From: Lysinibacillus contaminans
GTDB taxonomy: Bacteria > Bacillota > Bacilli > Bacillales_A > Planococcaceae
DNA length: 64,000 nucleotides
NCBI RefSeq assembly: GCF_001278945.1
Contig: NZ_LGRV01000003.1
Coordinates: 1,178,001 to 1,242,000, forward strand
Reading direction: 5' to 3'
A program made the position numbers and the translations under genes. Below, in pieces: positions 13,263 through 22,300 of the stretch (positions are counted from its first letter, which is position 1; each line of letters starts with the position of its first letter). Below the pieces are notes generated by a model, which searched no databases, was not told the DNA's origin, and saw only the letters and a list, made by a program, of their open reading frames with translations.

Positions 13263-14708
13263 CTAAATAAATAACTTTTCATCTTTAAATTTATGTGCAG
13301 TAAGTAAGCTCACTATTACAAAGACAAGGAATGAAGTAAGAATTGGGATTGTGACCGTATGCATACCAAATACGGATGGATAAAAACGATCAATGACGAT
13401 ATAAAGCGTCATCCCCGTAATCATCGAAGCTATTGCCCCGTATTTGTTGGCCTTTTTCCAGTATAGACCTAGCACCACAGACCAAATAAAGACTGCTTCT
13501 AACCCACCAAATGCAAATAAGTTCAGCCAAATGAGTAAGTCTGGAGGGTTTAATGCAAAAATAACAACCGCTAAGCCAATAACAGTTGTGACAATAAAGC
13601 TAGCACGCTTAATTTCTGTATCACTTGCTGTTGGTTTCACATAGTTTAGGTAAATATCCTTCACGACTGTTGAACTTACTAGCATAAGCAGTGCATTGAC
13701 CGTTGACATGGTTGCTGCCATAGGTGCTGCTAATACAATCCCCGCTAAAAACGGTGGTAGTACCTTGAGCGTCAGAAGCGGCATAACTTTATCGCCAATT
13801 TCAATTCCTGGCATAACAGGACGCGCTAACACTCCGATAAGATGCATACCAAACATAATGGTACCAATGGCGATTGTACCGATAATAATGGCCAAATGCA
13901 TACTTTTCGAATCTTTATAGCTCATTGCACGTACGGCAATTTGTGGTAGCCCGACTACGCCAACCCCAATTAAAATCCAAAACGTAGAAACGTATAATGG
14001 CGTTAACTCACCCTCTGCTCCGAATGGTGAAATTAGATTTGGATTTTCTGCTACAAGTGCCGCCATAATATTTTCAATACCGCCACCCGCAACGATTGTC
14101 CCAATGAGCAAGATGACAGTGCCGATAACCATAATTGTCCCTTGCACCATATCCGTTAACGCAACAGCGCGGAAACCTCCAATAATCACATAGGCTAATA
14201 CGGAAATCGCAAAAATAAATAGTGCAGCTGTATAGTTTAACCCTGTGAGTGATTCGATTAAACGTGCACCACCTACCCACTGAGCCATCATTGCTGAGAA
14301 TAAGAATACAATAATACTAATCGCAGAAAAAATAACGATCACATGGCTTTTATAGCGTTCACGTAAGAAGTCGATTAACGTAATGGCCTGATAGCGCCTT
14401 GCAATAATGGCAAACTTCTTACCTAAAATCATTAATACAAAATAGCCTGCTGGTAGCTGCGCCATCGCAAGTAACACCCAGCCGAGGCCTTTATTGTAAG
14501 CCACACCTGGTCCACCGATGAAGCTACTCGCACTACCATATGTTGCAATCATCGTCATCGCAAGGATAAAGCCACCCATTTCACGGCCACCAAGGAAATA
14601 TTCCTGTAAAAACGAATTAGACGAGCGTACATGTTTATTCGCCCAAATACCGATACCAAATATAATGACTAAAAACAATATAAGTGGAAAAATAACTTGC
14701 TCATGCAT
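13263..14708 (-). CDS. panF: sodium/pantothenate symporter
   Basis: This 481-residue protein has about 13 hydrophobic helices of the sodium:solute symporter family. It begins with a short periplasmic end and NSFLQEYFLGGREMGGF, typical of PanF, and contains the sodium-site region ATYGSASSFIGGPGVAYNKG. It imports pantothenate, the coenzyme A precursor, using the sodium gradient. The start codon overlaps the stop of the DUF997 gene by one base (TAATG). That pairing is the same as yhdT-panF in enterobacteria and supports the substrate call. Confidence 0.9.
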   Translation of the reverse strand: MHEQVIFPLILFLVIIFGIGIWANKHVRSSNSFLQEYFLGGREMGGFILAMTMIATYGSASSFIGGPGVAYNKGLGWVLLAMAQLPAGYFVLMILGKKFAIIARRYQAITLIDFLRERYKSHVIVIFSAISIIVFLFSAMMAQWVGGARLIESLTGLNYTAALFIFAISVLAYVIIGGFRAVALTDMVQGTIMVIGTVILLIGTIVAGGGIENIMAALVAENPNLISPFGAEGELTPLYVSTFWILIGVGVVGLPQIAVRAMSYKDSKSMHLAIIIGTIAIGTIMFGMHLIGVLARPVMPGIEIGDKVMPLLTLKVLPPFLAGIVLAAPMAATMSTVNALLMLVSSTVVKDIYLNYVKPTASDTEIKRASFIVTTVIGLAVVIFALNPPDLLIWLNLFAFGGLEAVFIWSVVLGLYWKKANKYGAIASMITGMTLYIVIDRFYPSVFGMHTVTIPILTSFLVFVIVSLLTAHKFKDEKLFI

Positions 14709-14971
14709 TACTTATCCACCTCCTCGTCATCAAATGACACATCGGTGAAAAATAGCTTCATGACAACCCAAACGAGCACAATCATAAAGACTGTACCAAC
14801 AATGCAGCTATAAAAAAACCAAGCAGGAAAGCCAAATACATACTTATATTCTGTTGGATCACCTGAACCGAGTCCGTAGGCAAAGCCGTACCAAATGGCA
14901 AAGTTGATAATGACTAATCCGATGCCAATAAGCGCCTCTTTATGCGCAATTTTAAAACGTTGATCTTTCAA
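14708..14971 (-). CDS. yhdT: DUF997 (YhdT) small membrane protein
   Basis: This 87-residue protein has two hydrophobic helices with a conserved FAIWYGFAYGLG segment, and ends in an acidic tail. DUF997 proteins are almost always encoded just before panF and probably help the symporter assemble or work. Their role is not proven. GGGGGATTC upstream provides the ribosome site. Confidence 0.88.
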   Translation of the reverse strand: MKDQRFKIAHKEALIGIGLVIINFAIWYGFAYGLGSGDPTEYKYVFGFPAWFFYSCIVGTVFMIVLVWVVMKLFFTDVSFDDEEVDK

Positions 14972-15206
14972 AGTTGAATCCCCCTAACCTACACTATTTT
15001 ACCCACCAATCCTTGTTATGGGAAGTAATGTGTAGGAATTAGCGTAAAAATGTAAAACGAGTATGACTCTCTTATAACAAAACACATAATTACAGTTGAA
15101 ATTCGAGAAAGAAAGCATTTTAAAATACATCCAAATGAGCGAAAATAATAAACTCATCATATTCTCAATTTTGTCTACTATGCTGAGATTTTAAGTTCAT
15201 TAAATA

Positions 15207-15242
15207 AAAGGATGCCCGAAAAATCATTTCGGACACCCTTTT
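15207..15242 (-). terminator. terminator after the DJ-1/PfpI gene
   Basis: The stem AAAGGATGCCCGAA / TTTCGGACACCCTTTT lies directly downstream of the 15246 stop on the minus strand. Confidence 0.75.
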
Positions 15243-15245
15243 CGC

Positions 15246-15800
15246 TTAATCTTCTAATTTTCGAATAAATTCACGCATTAGTCCTGGCAAATCTGGCCAT
15301 GCATGACCGCTTACAAGATTGCCGTCAGTATGCAAATTTGCGTCAATATACGTACCACCTGCTACTTGGACTTCAGGTTTGCATGCAATATATGCAGTTA
15401 GCTCGCGCCCTTTAAGAACTTCAGGAATTGTCGCGAAAATTTGAGCCGCGTGACAAACTGCTGCAATCGGTTTATCTACTTCAAAAAAATGGCTTACAAT
15501 CGCTGGGACATACTCGTTTAAACGAATGTATTCAGGCGCACGACCACCTGGAATAATCAACCCATCAAATTGTGCTGGATCAATGTCAGCAAAGGCAGCA
15601 TTAGCCTCTAAGCCATATGCGGGACGTTCGATATATGTATCGACCCCATCAACAAAATCATGTAAAACCGTTTGCATTTTCTTCGCTGAAGGTGCTGCAA
15701 TCGTTACATTATAGCCCGCCTCTAAGCATCGATAATACGGATAAAAAATCTCCAACGCCTCTACAGCGTCACCAGCAATAATCAAAACATTTTTTGTCAT
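15246..15800 (-). CDS. DJ-1/PfpI-family protein
   Basis: This 184-residue protein has the flavodoxin-like DJ-1/PfpI fold. The nucleophile elbow is AAVCHAAQ with Cys116 and His117. The conserved glutamate lies in DAVEALE near residue 15. Family members include glyoxalase III, deglycase-like and protease-like enzymes; the activity here cannot be settled from sequence. The length fits a single-domain member. It is a single gene with its own terminator. Confidence 0.85.
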   Translation of the reverse strand: MTKNVLIIAGDAVEALEIFYPYYRCLEAGYNVTIAAPSAKKMQTVLHDFVDGVDTYIERPAYGLEANAAFADIDPAQFDGLIIPGGRAPEYIRLNEYVPAIVSHFFEVDKPIAAVCHAAQIFATIPEVLKGRELTAYIACKPEVQVAGGTYIDANLHTDGNLVSGHAWPDLPGLMREFIRKLED

Positions 15801-16207
15801 ATTCCCATCCCCTTTTATTTATGAATCTAGTACCTTAATTCGACGCTTCAAAGAAATACCCTGCTATTTTTTGTGATTTTCATAAAAAAGAAAATGATTC
15901 AAGATAATCCGCTTTAAGTATACTTGGCACAGAAGCGTGATGTGCTATGAAGATTTATATGACATGACTTCTTCATGTTTAATGATAAGAGCAGAGATAC
16001 AAGGAACATAAACATAAATCCCCTTTTACTTAGTGGGATTCGTTAGGTGAAAAAGATACAAGAAAAAGGACCTCCAACAGGTCCTTTTTTCCATCAAAGT
16101 TTACTTGAGAATGGTTAATATATCTATTTATTGGATGTGGATGGTGTTAAAGAAGTATGTTTTAAAATCCAAGCTAGCTACACAATCATCTTGAACGTCT
16201 CCCTTTA
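15801..16207. other. non-coding gap between DJ-1 and SDR genes
   Basis: No gene is supported in these 407 bases. The part nearest 15801 is the upstream region of the DJ-1 gene on the minus strand. The only clear element is the terminator at 16063-16090. Confidence 0.6.
16063..16090 (-). terminator. terminator of the hydrolase-SDR operon
   Basis: AAAAAGGACC and GGTCCTTTTTT form a perfect stem with a six-base loop and T runs in both directions. It lies about 118 bases past the SDR stop. Confidence 0.8.
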
Positions 16208-16939
16208 CTACATCATAATAGCGCCGTCCACATGAAGCGTGTGTCCACTAATATAAGAAGCTTCATCAGACGCTAAAAATAAATATGCGTTTGCAATATC
16301 TCGTGGCGCTCCTAATCTTTGTAATGGAACGACGGAGCGCATTTGTTCTAGTATCGTTTCGGGCATTTTTTTCACCATTTCTGTTTCGGTAAATCCTGGT
16401 GCAACTGCATTCACATTGATTCCTTTACGACCTAGCTCCTTTGCCCACGTTTTGGTCATACCTACAATTGCCGCTTTTGCTGCTGCATAATTGGTTTGAC
16501 CGACATTACCGTAAATCCCACTAACAGAGGAAGTATTAATGATTTTGCCACGACCTGACGCAATCATGTGAGGAATGACTTCCTGTGTACAATGAAAAAC
16601 ACCACTCAAGTTAACATCTAGGACTTGTTGAAACTGATCTTCCTTCATTTTTGTCAGCATTGCATCTCTTGTTATTCCGGCATTATTCACTAAAATATCG
16701 ATTTGACCTGCTTGCTCCATCACAGTTGCTACTAATGTTTTCACACTTTGCCTATCAGCCACATTTACTTTGACGTAAGACGCTTGACTGCCAAGACGTT
16801 TTGCAGCAGCAATACCAGCCGCTTCATCAAAATCTGCTATTATTACTTTTGCACCTTCCTCAATGAACCGTTCAGCTGCGGCAAAACCAATCCCATTTGC
16901 TGCACCCGTAATAATGGCAACTTTATTGTTTAAACGCAT
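16208..16939 (-). CDS. short-chain dehydrogenase, FabG/PhaB type
   Basis: This 243-residue classical SDR reduces a 3-oxoacyl thioester or similar ketone with NAD(P)H. The cofactor site is TGAANGIG, the structural motif is NNAG, and the catalytic Ser-Tyr-Lys is in SSVSGIYGNVGQTNYAAAKA. The GQTNYAAAK context is typical of acetoacetyl-CoA reductases and FabG. It overlaps the preceding alpha/beta-hydrolase gene by 17 bases, so the two form an operon. A close paralogue lies at 51198-51938. Whether the substrate is CoA- or ACP-linked is unknown. Confidence 0.88.
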   Translation of the reverse strand: MRLNNKVAIITGAANGIGFAAAERFIEEGAKVIIADFDEAAGIAAAKRLGSQASYVKVNVADRQSVKTLVATVMEQAGQIDILVNNAGITRDAMLTKMKEDQFQQVLDVNLSGVFHCTQEVIPHMIASGRGKIINTSSVSGIYGNVGQTNYAAAKAAIVGMTKTWAKELGRKGINVNAVAPGFTETEMVKKMPETILEQMRSVVPLQRLGAPRDIANAYLFLASDEASYISGHTLHVDGAIMM

Positions 16940-17816
16940 AATTTTCCCCTCCTATTTCTAAAAAGCTTTCTATTTTTGAAATAAGCTGTGGTAAATCATC
17001 TATAAGTGGTGAATGGCCGCAGTTTTCTAAACTTTGAAATTGTACATTTTCCCCTAAATCTTCAATCGTTTCATTTGTCATTTGTTCGGTAATGACGTAA
17101 TCCCGATCTCCTCTTAAAACTAGTGTTGGAATGGTAATTTGCTGGACTTCATTTGTTCCAATCGCACTTATATTGAAAGTATTTAAGGCATGATATACTT
17201 CAGCAAGGTTTCGTTGAGTTAACATATCATCCAAATAAGCATCATAATGTTCCGATTCTGGTTGTTTATGCGTATAAATAAGTGCATTCCAAATCGCTTT
17301 TAATCCTTCCTTATTTTGAGTATCATAAAAGCCTTGCACTAATTTGGTTTTGGATGAATCCAGCAATACTTCTTCATAAGTAGTCGCTTGTTTTAAAGAT
17401 GCTTGGTTACCTGTACCTAAATTGGTATAGAACGGATACCCTCTCGTAGAAGCGGAAGCTAATAAAAGGAGTCGCTGACAGTATCCCGGGTAATTTGCTA
17501 CAAACTGCATACATACGGCGCCACCAGTTGACCAGCCAATCATATCGAAATGTGTTAACTGTAATTCATCAACAAACAGTTTTACGTCATCACTAAAATC
17601 TTTAATCTTAGTAATAGGTTGATGGTAAGTTGAACCCCCAAAACCTCGTAAATCCACCGCATAAACAGTATATTTTGTATCTAAAGATTCTATAAATACA
17701 TCCCAATGTTTTGAAGACGTCATATTACCGTGAATTAATAAAATAATATGTTCCCCGCCATCGCGTTTACGAAAAGCCGCAGATTCCCCATTAGGTAGTT
17801 GAACCGTCAACAACAT
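16923..17816 (-). CDS. alpha/beta-hydrolase
   Basis: This 297-residue hydrolase has the oxyanion-hole motif LLIHGNMTSSKHWD near residue 28 and the nucleophile elbow GWSTGG with Ser96. The downstream acid is in RGDRDYVI, and a C-terminal histidine lies in CGHSPLID. No signal peptide is present, so it is cytoplasmic. The partner SDR suggests action on an acyl or hydroxyacyl compound; this is inference. Confidence 0.87.
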   Translation of the reverse strand: MLLTVQLPNGESAAFRKRDGGEHIILLIHGNMTSSKHWDVFIESLDTKYTVYAVDLRGFGGSTYHQPITKIKDFSDDVKLFVDELQLTHFDMIGWSTGGAVCMQFVANYPGYCQRLLLLASASTRGYPFYTNLGTGNQASLKQATTYEEVLLDSSKTKLVQGFYDTQNKEGLKAIWNALIYTHKQPESEHYDAYLDDMLTQRNLAEVYHALNTFNISAIGTNEVQQITIPTLVLRGDRDYVITEQMTNETIEDLGENVQFQSLENCGHSPLIDDLPQLISKIESFLEIGGENYAFKQ

Positions 17817-18182
17817 TGTACTTCTCCCTCATCTCCATCGAATTGTTATAGCTCCATAAATGTAGCCAATACCTGCATCAACCAATGTCCCCATCTTGTA
17901 TGTCTAAGTGATCTAAATTATTTTCTAATTTATAAAAAGGTTATTACCAAAACCCTTACTTGTACTCTTGTAACAACCATCGAGCATTTTAGGGAATTCT
18001 ACTTAATTATCTTTATTCATAATATTTGTTGTATTTTGAATAAATTGCGAGCAACATCAATCTGAATTTAGAAGAAAAAGAGTGAATATTTTTTTATCAA
18101 AATGTATCAAGGTCATTTTCGTTTTAACACAGGAAATTCAAAAGTGACTTAAAAAAAATCGAATTTATTCAAACGCTCGATT

Positions 18183-18267
18183 TTGATATACGACATATTT
18201 TTAAATAAGCGTCATTTCAGGACTTTAGCCTAGTTTGACACATATTTATATTTAAGTCGTATATCAA
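18183..18267. repeat. 12-base inverted repeat
   Basis: TTGATATACGAC (18183-18194) is repeated as its exact complement GTCGTATATCAA (18256-18267), 61 bases apart. A TTGACA (18235-18240) lies between the arms. AAATAAGC also occurs just after each arm. It could be a pair of regulator sites. Confidence 0.6.
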
Positions 18268-18518
18268 TTTTGGCAAATAAGCTTTTTTTTACATTTGAAA
18301 AATATTCTAAAAAATTTGCTGTTCAGTATTCGCTCGTGAAAAACAAATGCGACCTCGTGATTTTGATCTACTCAGAATTCATGCTTATGTTTTACAAGAA
18401 CAGATTTTGGCATAGATCCTTATAAACAATTAATTTTTTAGCAGTTTTCCTTATATTATATGATTGATTATGGCATTCAAAACCGTTCTATTTTGGTTTT
18501 CTTCATTTATATGCAACA

Positions 18519-18547
18519 AAAAAATCGCTCGAGATGACCGAACGATT
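18519..18547 (-). terminator. terminator after chemoreceptor gene
   Basis: On the minus strand AAATCGTTCG pairs with CGAGCGATTT with one G-U pair, followed by seven T residues. Confidence 0.75.
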
Positions 18548-18557
18548 TTCAATAATT

Positions 18558-20108
18558 CTATGCTTTTGAAGCGTTAATTTTATTCGTAAGTAAATTTAAT
18601 TCATTCGCCATTGTCTGAAGCTCACTTATTACTTGCTTTAATGATTCTGTTGACGTGTATTGATCTTGTGCAGCATTGGCAATAACAGATACATTTTCTA
18701 AAGATGTACTATTGGAATCCAATATACTCGTGAAGATCCCATTTGTCTCGCTTGCTTGTGTGGCTACTATTTGTGATGCAACTGAAATTTGTTCAACGCC
18801 ACTTTCGACATCTTGCATAGAGTTTAAAATAATATGGAATAAATCCGCATTGCTCATTATTGTGGCATTACCTTTTTGAATTTCATCCATTCCAATATTC
18901 ATTTTTCCTGCTATTTCTTGTACCTGAATATCAATGTTTTGTAATACTGATTGAATATCTGCTGTTGATTGTTGTGAGTGGGTAGCGAGTTTTCGAATTT
19001 CACCTGCGACAACCGCAAATCCTTTACCATTCTCACCTGCACGTGCTGCTTCAATCGATGCATTTAATGCAAGAAGTTTCGTTTGCTCGGAGATGCTTTC
19101 AATTTCACCTAGAGAATGTGTGATAAGCTGTGACTGACTAGCCAGCTGTATGACTAAATCGTTTATCGATTCAATAGATGCTATAATCACTTGCATTTGT
19201 GTTGAAACGCCATTCACAGATTCTCTCCCCGCGGAAGCCTGTTGTAAGCTATGTTTCGCTTTGGATGCCACTTGCTTTGCACTTGTTTGGATATGTTCAA
19301 ATTCCTCAAGCAACACTTCGTTTTTAGTAAAACCTTTTTGTAGTTCAACAGCATCTTGTTTTAAATCTTTCTCATTACTGCGAAGTGCATTTGTAATATG
19401 ATGACTTGCGTCTGTCATTAATTTTGAATCAGTAGCAAGTTCCAACGATTGTTCGTTCACTACATTCCCTAAACGACTTAACTCGTCTAACAAATTTTGT
19501 AATTCTTTTTTTGAACTTTCTTCATTTTCACGATAATAAGCTTCCGTTTTGAGCGTTTTATGAATAATCAAGATGGTAGCCGTACTAGTTAATATTAAAT
19601 AGACTGCATGAATTAATAATAATGTAAACGAATAGTCACTCGTTCCGCAAATTAATTCTGGAAATAAAAAGTAACCGCCTAAATGCTGAACAGCAAAAAT
19701 AACTGTGCTTACTACAACAAGTCGGATATTTTGGAAAGTACCAATAAACGCAAGCACCATAAAGATTGAGAAGTGATATTCTACTAAGCCATTACCAGCG
19801 GCAATACATGCAATACTTGCAAAAGTTAATGCTAGCATTAATAGCCATGGAAGAAGATCATTCTTTGCGTTTTTTAAATACATTAGCCATGCAACAATAC
19901 TTAGTCCGATTGGAATAGCCAGCAATGTAAGGACAGATATCGTATAAAGAAACGATCTATTTAACTGCCCATTTACTTGAATTGTTTGCATCTCTAAAAA
20001 GCCAAATTGATGATGTAATACATAGATTGCAATCGCTAGCAGTACCACACCCGATGTGATTTTTAAAATTAAACTATTCCGTTCCTGTAAAATATGTTCT
20101 TTATTCAC
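18558..20108 (-). CDS. methyl-accepting chemotaxis protein with multi-helix membrane sensor
   Basis: This 516-residue receptor has about six hydrophobic helices in its first 185 residues and no large extracellular sensor domain. A coiled cytoplasmic signalling domain follows. The hairpin tip reads [19 protein letters not shown] followed by [15 protein letters not shown], the kinase-contact region of MCPs. No HAMP domain is evident. It would pass a signal to CheA/CheW, perhaps from the membrane state or energy level. The ligand is unknown. It is a single gene. Confidence 0.92.
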   Translation of the reverse strand: MNKEHILQERNSLILKITSGVVLLAIAIYVLHHQFGFLEMQTIQVNGQLNRSFLYTISVLTLLAIPIGLSIVAWLMYLKNAKNDLLPWLLMLALTFASIACIAAGNGLVEYHFSIFMVLAFIGTFQNIRLVVVSTVIFAVQHLGGYFLFPELICGTSDYSFTLLLIHAVYLILTSTATILIIHKTLKTEAYYRENEESSKKELQNLLDELSRLGNVVNEQSLELATDSKLMTDASHHITNALRSNEKDLKQDAVELQKGFTKNEVLLEEFEHIQTSAKQVASKAKHSLQQASAGRESVNGVSTQMQVIIASIESINDLVIQLASQSQLITHSLGEIESISEQTKLLALNASIEAARAGENGKGFAVVAGEIRKLATHSQQSTADIQSVLQNIDIQVQEIAGKMNIGMDEIQKGNATIMSNADLFHIILNSMQDVESGVEQISVASQIVATQASETNGIFTSILDSNSTSLENVSVIANAAQDQYTSTESLKQVISELQTMANELNLLTNKINASKA

Positions 20109-20282
20109 ATTTGCACCTTCTACTTTGTTTTTACAACAATTAACGGTACTAAATATACATTAAATACCATTATTATATAGTTGTTCCATATCTCTTATCG
20201 GGTGTCATTGGCTAGTTTGAAGTATTTTTTTAAAATAGTATATGAACAAGTGTGTTGATTAGGTAAATATTATCTAAAAAAA

Positions 20283-20314
20283 AAGTCCAATTATCATAAT
20301 CGATAATTGGACTT
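20283..20314 (-). terminator. terminator after ddh
   Basis: AAGTCCAATTATC and GATAATTGGACTT form a perfect 13-base stem. It is followed on the minus strand by a run of nine T residues. Confidence 0.9.
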
Positions 20315-20320
20315 GAATGT

Positions 20321-21301
20321 TTATAATAATTCGGCACGTAATTCTGCAGCCGATTTTGGTGATAATAAACCATAAGGAATATCAAATACTGTTTTTGCAC
20401 CTTTGTCGCCAGACTTGCTTAAACGATATGCTGCACGAGCATATGCCACAAGTACACTTGATGTAAAGTTTGGATTACTCTCAAGCTTTAACGAGAATTC
20501 TAGAATTTGTTTGTCATCCGCACCGCTTTCTCCACTGCGTATAACAAAGCCGCCATGAGGCATTCCAGTATGATTTGCATTAAATTCTTCTTCATTGATG
20601 AAGTTTACTGTTGTATTGTACTCATCGAAGTAGTTTGGCATTGTAACAATTTCTTGCTCAACTTTTGCAGCATCTGCGCCTTCTGCTAATACAACCCAAC
20701 ATTCACGTGCGTGTTTTTCTCGTGTCGTAAGCTCAGGGTTTTCACCGTTCCGAACACGTTCTACCGCATCTTTAATCGGTAGTGTATATTGTACTGCTTG
20801 TTTGACGCCTTCGATGCGACGTACAGCATCTGAGTGCCCTTGGCTTAGGCCATCGCCCCAGAATGTGTATGTTGTGCCTACTGGTAGTACCGCTTCACCT
20901 AAAACACGATTTAGTGAGAACAAGCCTGGATCCCAACCTACTGAAATAACAGATACTTTGCCAGATTGTTGAGCAACTTTATCTACAGCAGCGAAGAATT
21001 CTGGAATTTTCGCATGTGTGTCAAAACTGTCAATTGTATTAAACCATTGTGCGAAGTGTGGACCTTGTTCTGGTAAGTCTGTTGCAGAACCACCACATAA
21101 AATCATCACATCAATATCATTTTGGAATTTTTCGGCATCATCTACTAAATATACACTCGCGTTGCTAGCAACGTTTACTGAAGAGGGGTCACGACGTGTA
21201 AAAACTGCGACTACTTCCATATCTGGATTTTGAGAAACCGCATATTCAACACCACGTCCTAAATTACCGTAACCTACAATACCCACTCGAATCTTACTCA
21301 T
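20321..21301 (-). CDS. ddh: meso-diaminopimelate D-dehydrogenase
   Basis: Ddh reversibly makes meso-2,6-diaminopimelate from tetrahydrodipicolinate, ammonia and NADPH in one step of lysine and peptidoglycan precursor synthesis. The 326-residue protein starts with the GIVGYGNLGRG dinucleotide site. It has the family's TFWGDGLSQGHSDAVRRI and NHTGMPHGGFVIRSGE segments. The length is normal. In bacilli this enzyme is best known from the Lysinibacillus sphaericus group, which supports the organism guess. It is monocistronic with a strong terminator. Confidence 0.95.
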   Translation of the reverse strand: MSKIRVGIVGYGNLGRGVEYAVSQNPDMEVVAVFTRRDPSSVNVASNASVYLVDDAEKFQNDIDVMILCGGSATDLPEQGPHFAQWFNTIDSFDTHAKIPEFFAAVDKVAQQSGKVSVISVGWDPGLFSLNRVLGEAVLPVGTTYTFWGDGLSQGHSDAVRRIEGVKQAVQYTLPIKDAVERVRNGENPELTTREKHARECWVVLAEGADAAKVEQEIVTMPNYFDEYNTTVNFINEEEFNANHTGMPHGGFVIRSGESGADDKQILEFSLKLESNPNFTSSVLVAYARAAYRLSKSGDKGAKTVFDIPYGLLSPKSAAELRAELL

Positions 21302-21537
21302 AAAAAATTCCTCCTTACGTTAACGTGACTTTGTGAAGTCGTTCACGTTAAATCTAACTATAATGATACTTTGTGTTAGAAAAATTCACAATAGTTTGAG
21401 TACCTATTTTTCTCAATAATCTATACAAGTTTTGTATGATTACTATCCGACATTGGCATGAATGCGGTTTCAAAGTAATTCTGGAATTTCCCTCTTAAAT
21501 AAAATGGATCTTTTCCATTATTCCTTTTAGAAACATT

Positions 21538-22203
21538 TTATAAAATTTCCTGTGCTAACTCACCAAGGCGTTTATCATTGATAATGCGATACCCTTTTTT
21601 GGTCTTCTCTAATATGTTTTCTTCACAAAATTGTGCAAGAACGTACAATAAATGACGATAAGACACGCCTAAATACTCACATATTTCAGTATGCTTTTCC
21701 TTATAAATGCCTTGATCGGATGATAGCTGGATAAAGGCTGCTAAACGATTTTCGAGCGGGTAAACTTGATTTTGTGTGTATTTTGCTGTTACAGCGGTTG
21801 CCTTTTCTCCAAGAAATACACAAATTCTACGTAAAAATATCGCATCTGCAAGTAGTTTCTCTCTACATTCATGTACAGCAATCGACAAACAAATGGTCCT
21901 TGCCACTGTCTGAATCCCCTTTGTATACCTCGCTTCATTTAGTAATTCAATTTCTCCCATAAAACAAGGCGCTTCAATATATTCAATTAAAGATACCTTA
22001 CCGTTTTTATGTGTTACATAAAGTTTGGCCTTCCCCTCGACCATGTAATACATCGTATCTGGGTACGAGCCTTCCTTGAAAATCCATTCTCCCTTCTCAA
22101 ACAGGCATACCTTCATATAAGGCCGTATATCAAACGAAAAGTAATCGTCAATTGGATATTGCTCTATATAGTGTGTGAGTAAATCTCCAGTTATTATTTG
22201 CAA
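21538..22203 (-). CDS. Crp/Fnr-family transcription regulator (YeiL-like)
   Basis: This 221-residue protein has an N-terminal cyclic-nucleotide-binding beta-roll (about residues 30-115, with LFEKGEWIFKEGSYPDTMYYMVEGKAKLY). A C-terminal winged helix with recognition segment CEYLGVSYRHLLYVLAQF follows. No cysteine cluster for an iron-sulfur centre is seen, so it is not a standard FNR. The TTG start at 22203 follows the ribosome site AGGGGTG by five bases. It diverges from an MFS transporter gene, and a CRP-like palindrome lies between them. That makes the transporter its likely target. Confidence 0.88.
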   Translation of the reverse strand: MQIITGDLLTHYIEQYPIDDYFSFDIRPYMKVCLFEKGEWIFKEGSYPDTMYYMVEGKAKLYVTHKNGKVSLIEYIEAPCFMGEIELLNEARYTKGIQTVARTICLSIAVHECREKLLADAIFLRRICVFLGEKATAVTAKYTQNQVYPLENRLAAFIQLSSDQGIYKEKHTEICEYLGVSYRHLLYVLAQFCEENILEKTKKGYRIINDKRLGELAQEIL

Positions 22204-22227
22204 TTTTTCACCCCTAACCTTTCAAAA

Positions 22228-22270
22228 TATGAGATATCTCACATTATTCTAACGAGGAACGTGCTATTAT
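22228..22270 (+). promoter_or_regulatory. CRP-like operator and extended -10 promoter of the MFS gene
   Basis: TATGA-GATATC-TCACA (22228-22243) matches the TGTGA-N6-TCACA form with one change and has a perfect 12-base core palindrome. Downstream, TGCTATTAT (22262-22270) is an extended -10 box with no good -35. The palindrome centre would lie about 41 bases upstream of the transcription start. That is the position of class II activator sites. Confidence 0.75.
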
Positions 22271-22300
22271 TCAACATAGTTAATGGAGGTACGATGTCTT

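Larger units (their letters stand above)
17817..18557. other. 741-base AT-rich intergenic region
   Basis: No coding region is supported. The region contains the upstream sequence of the hydrolase operon (minus strand), a 12-base inverted repeat at 18183-18194/18256-18267 listed separately, and the terminator at 18519-18547. Short open frames here lack ribosome sites. Confidence 0.6.
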
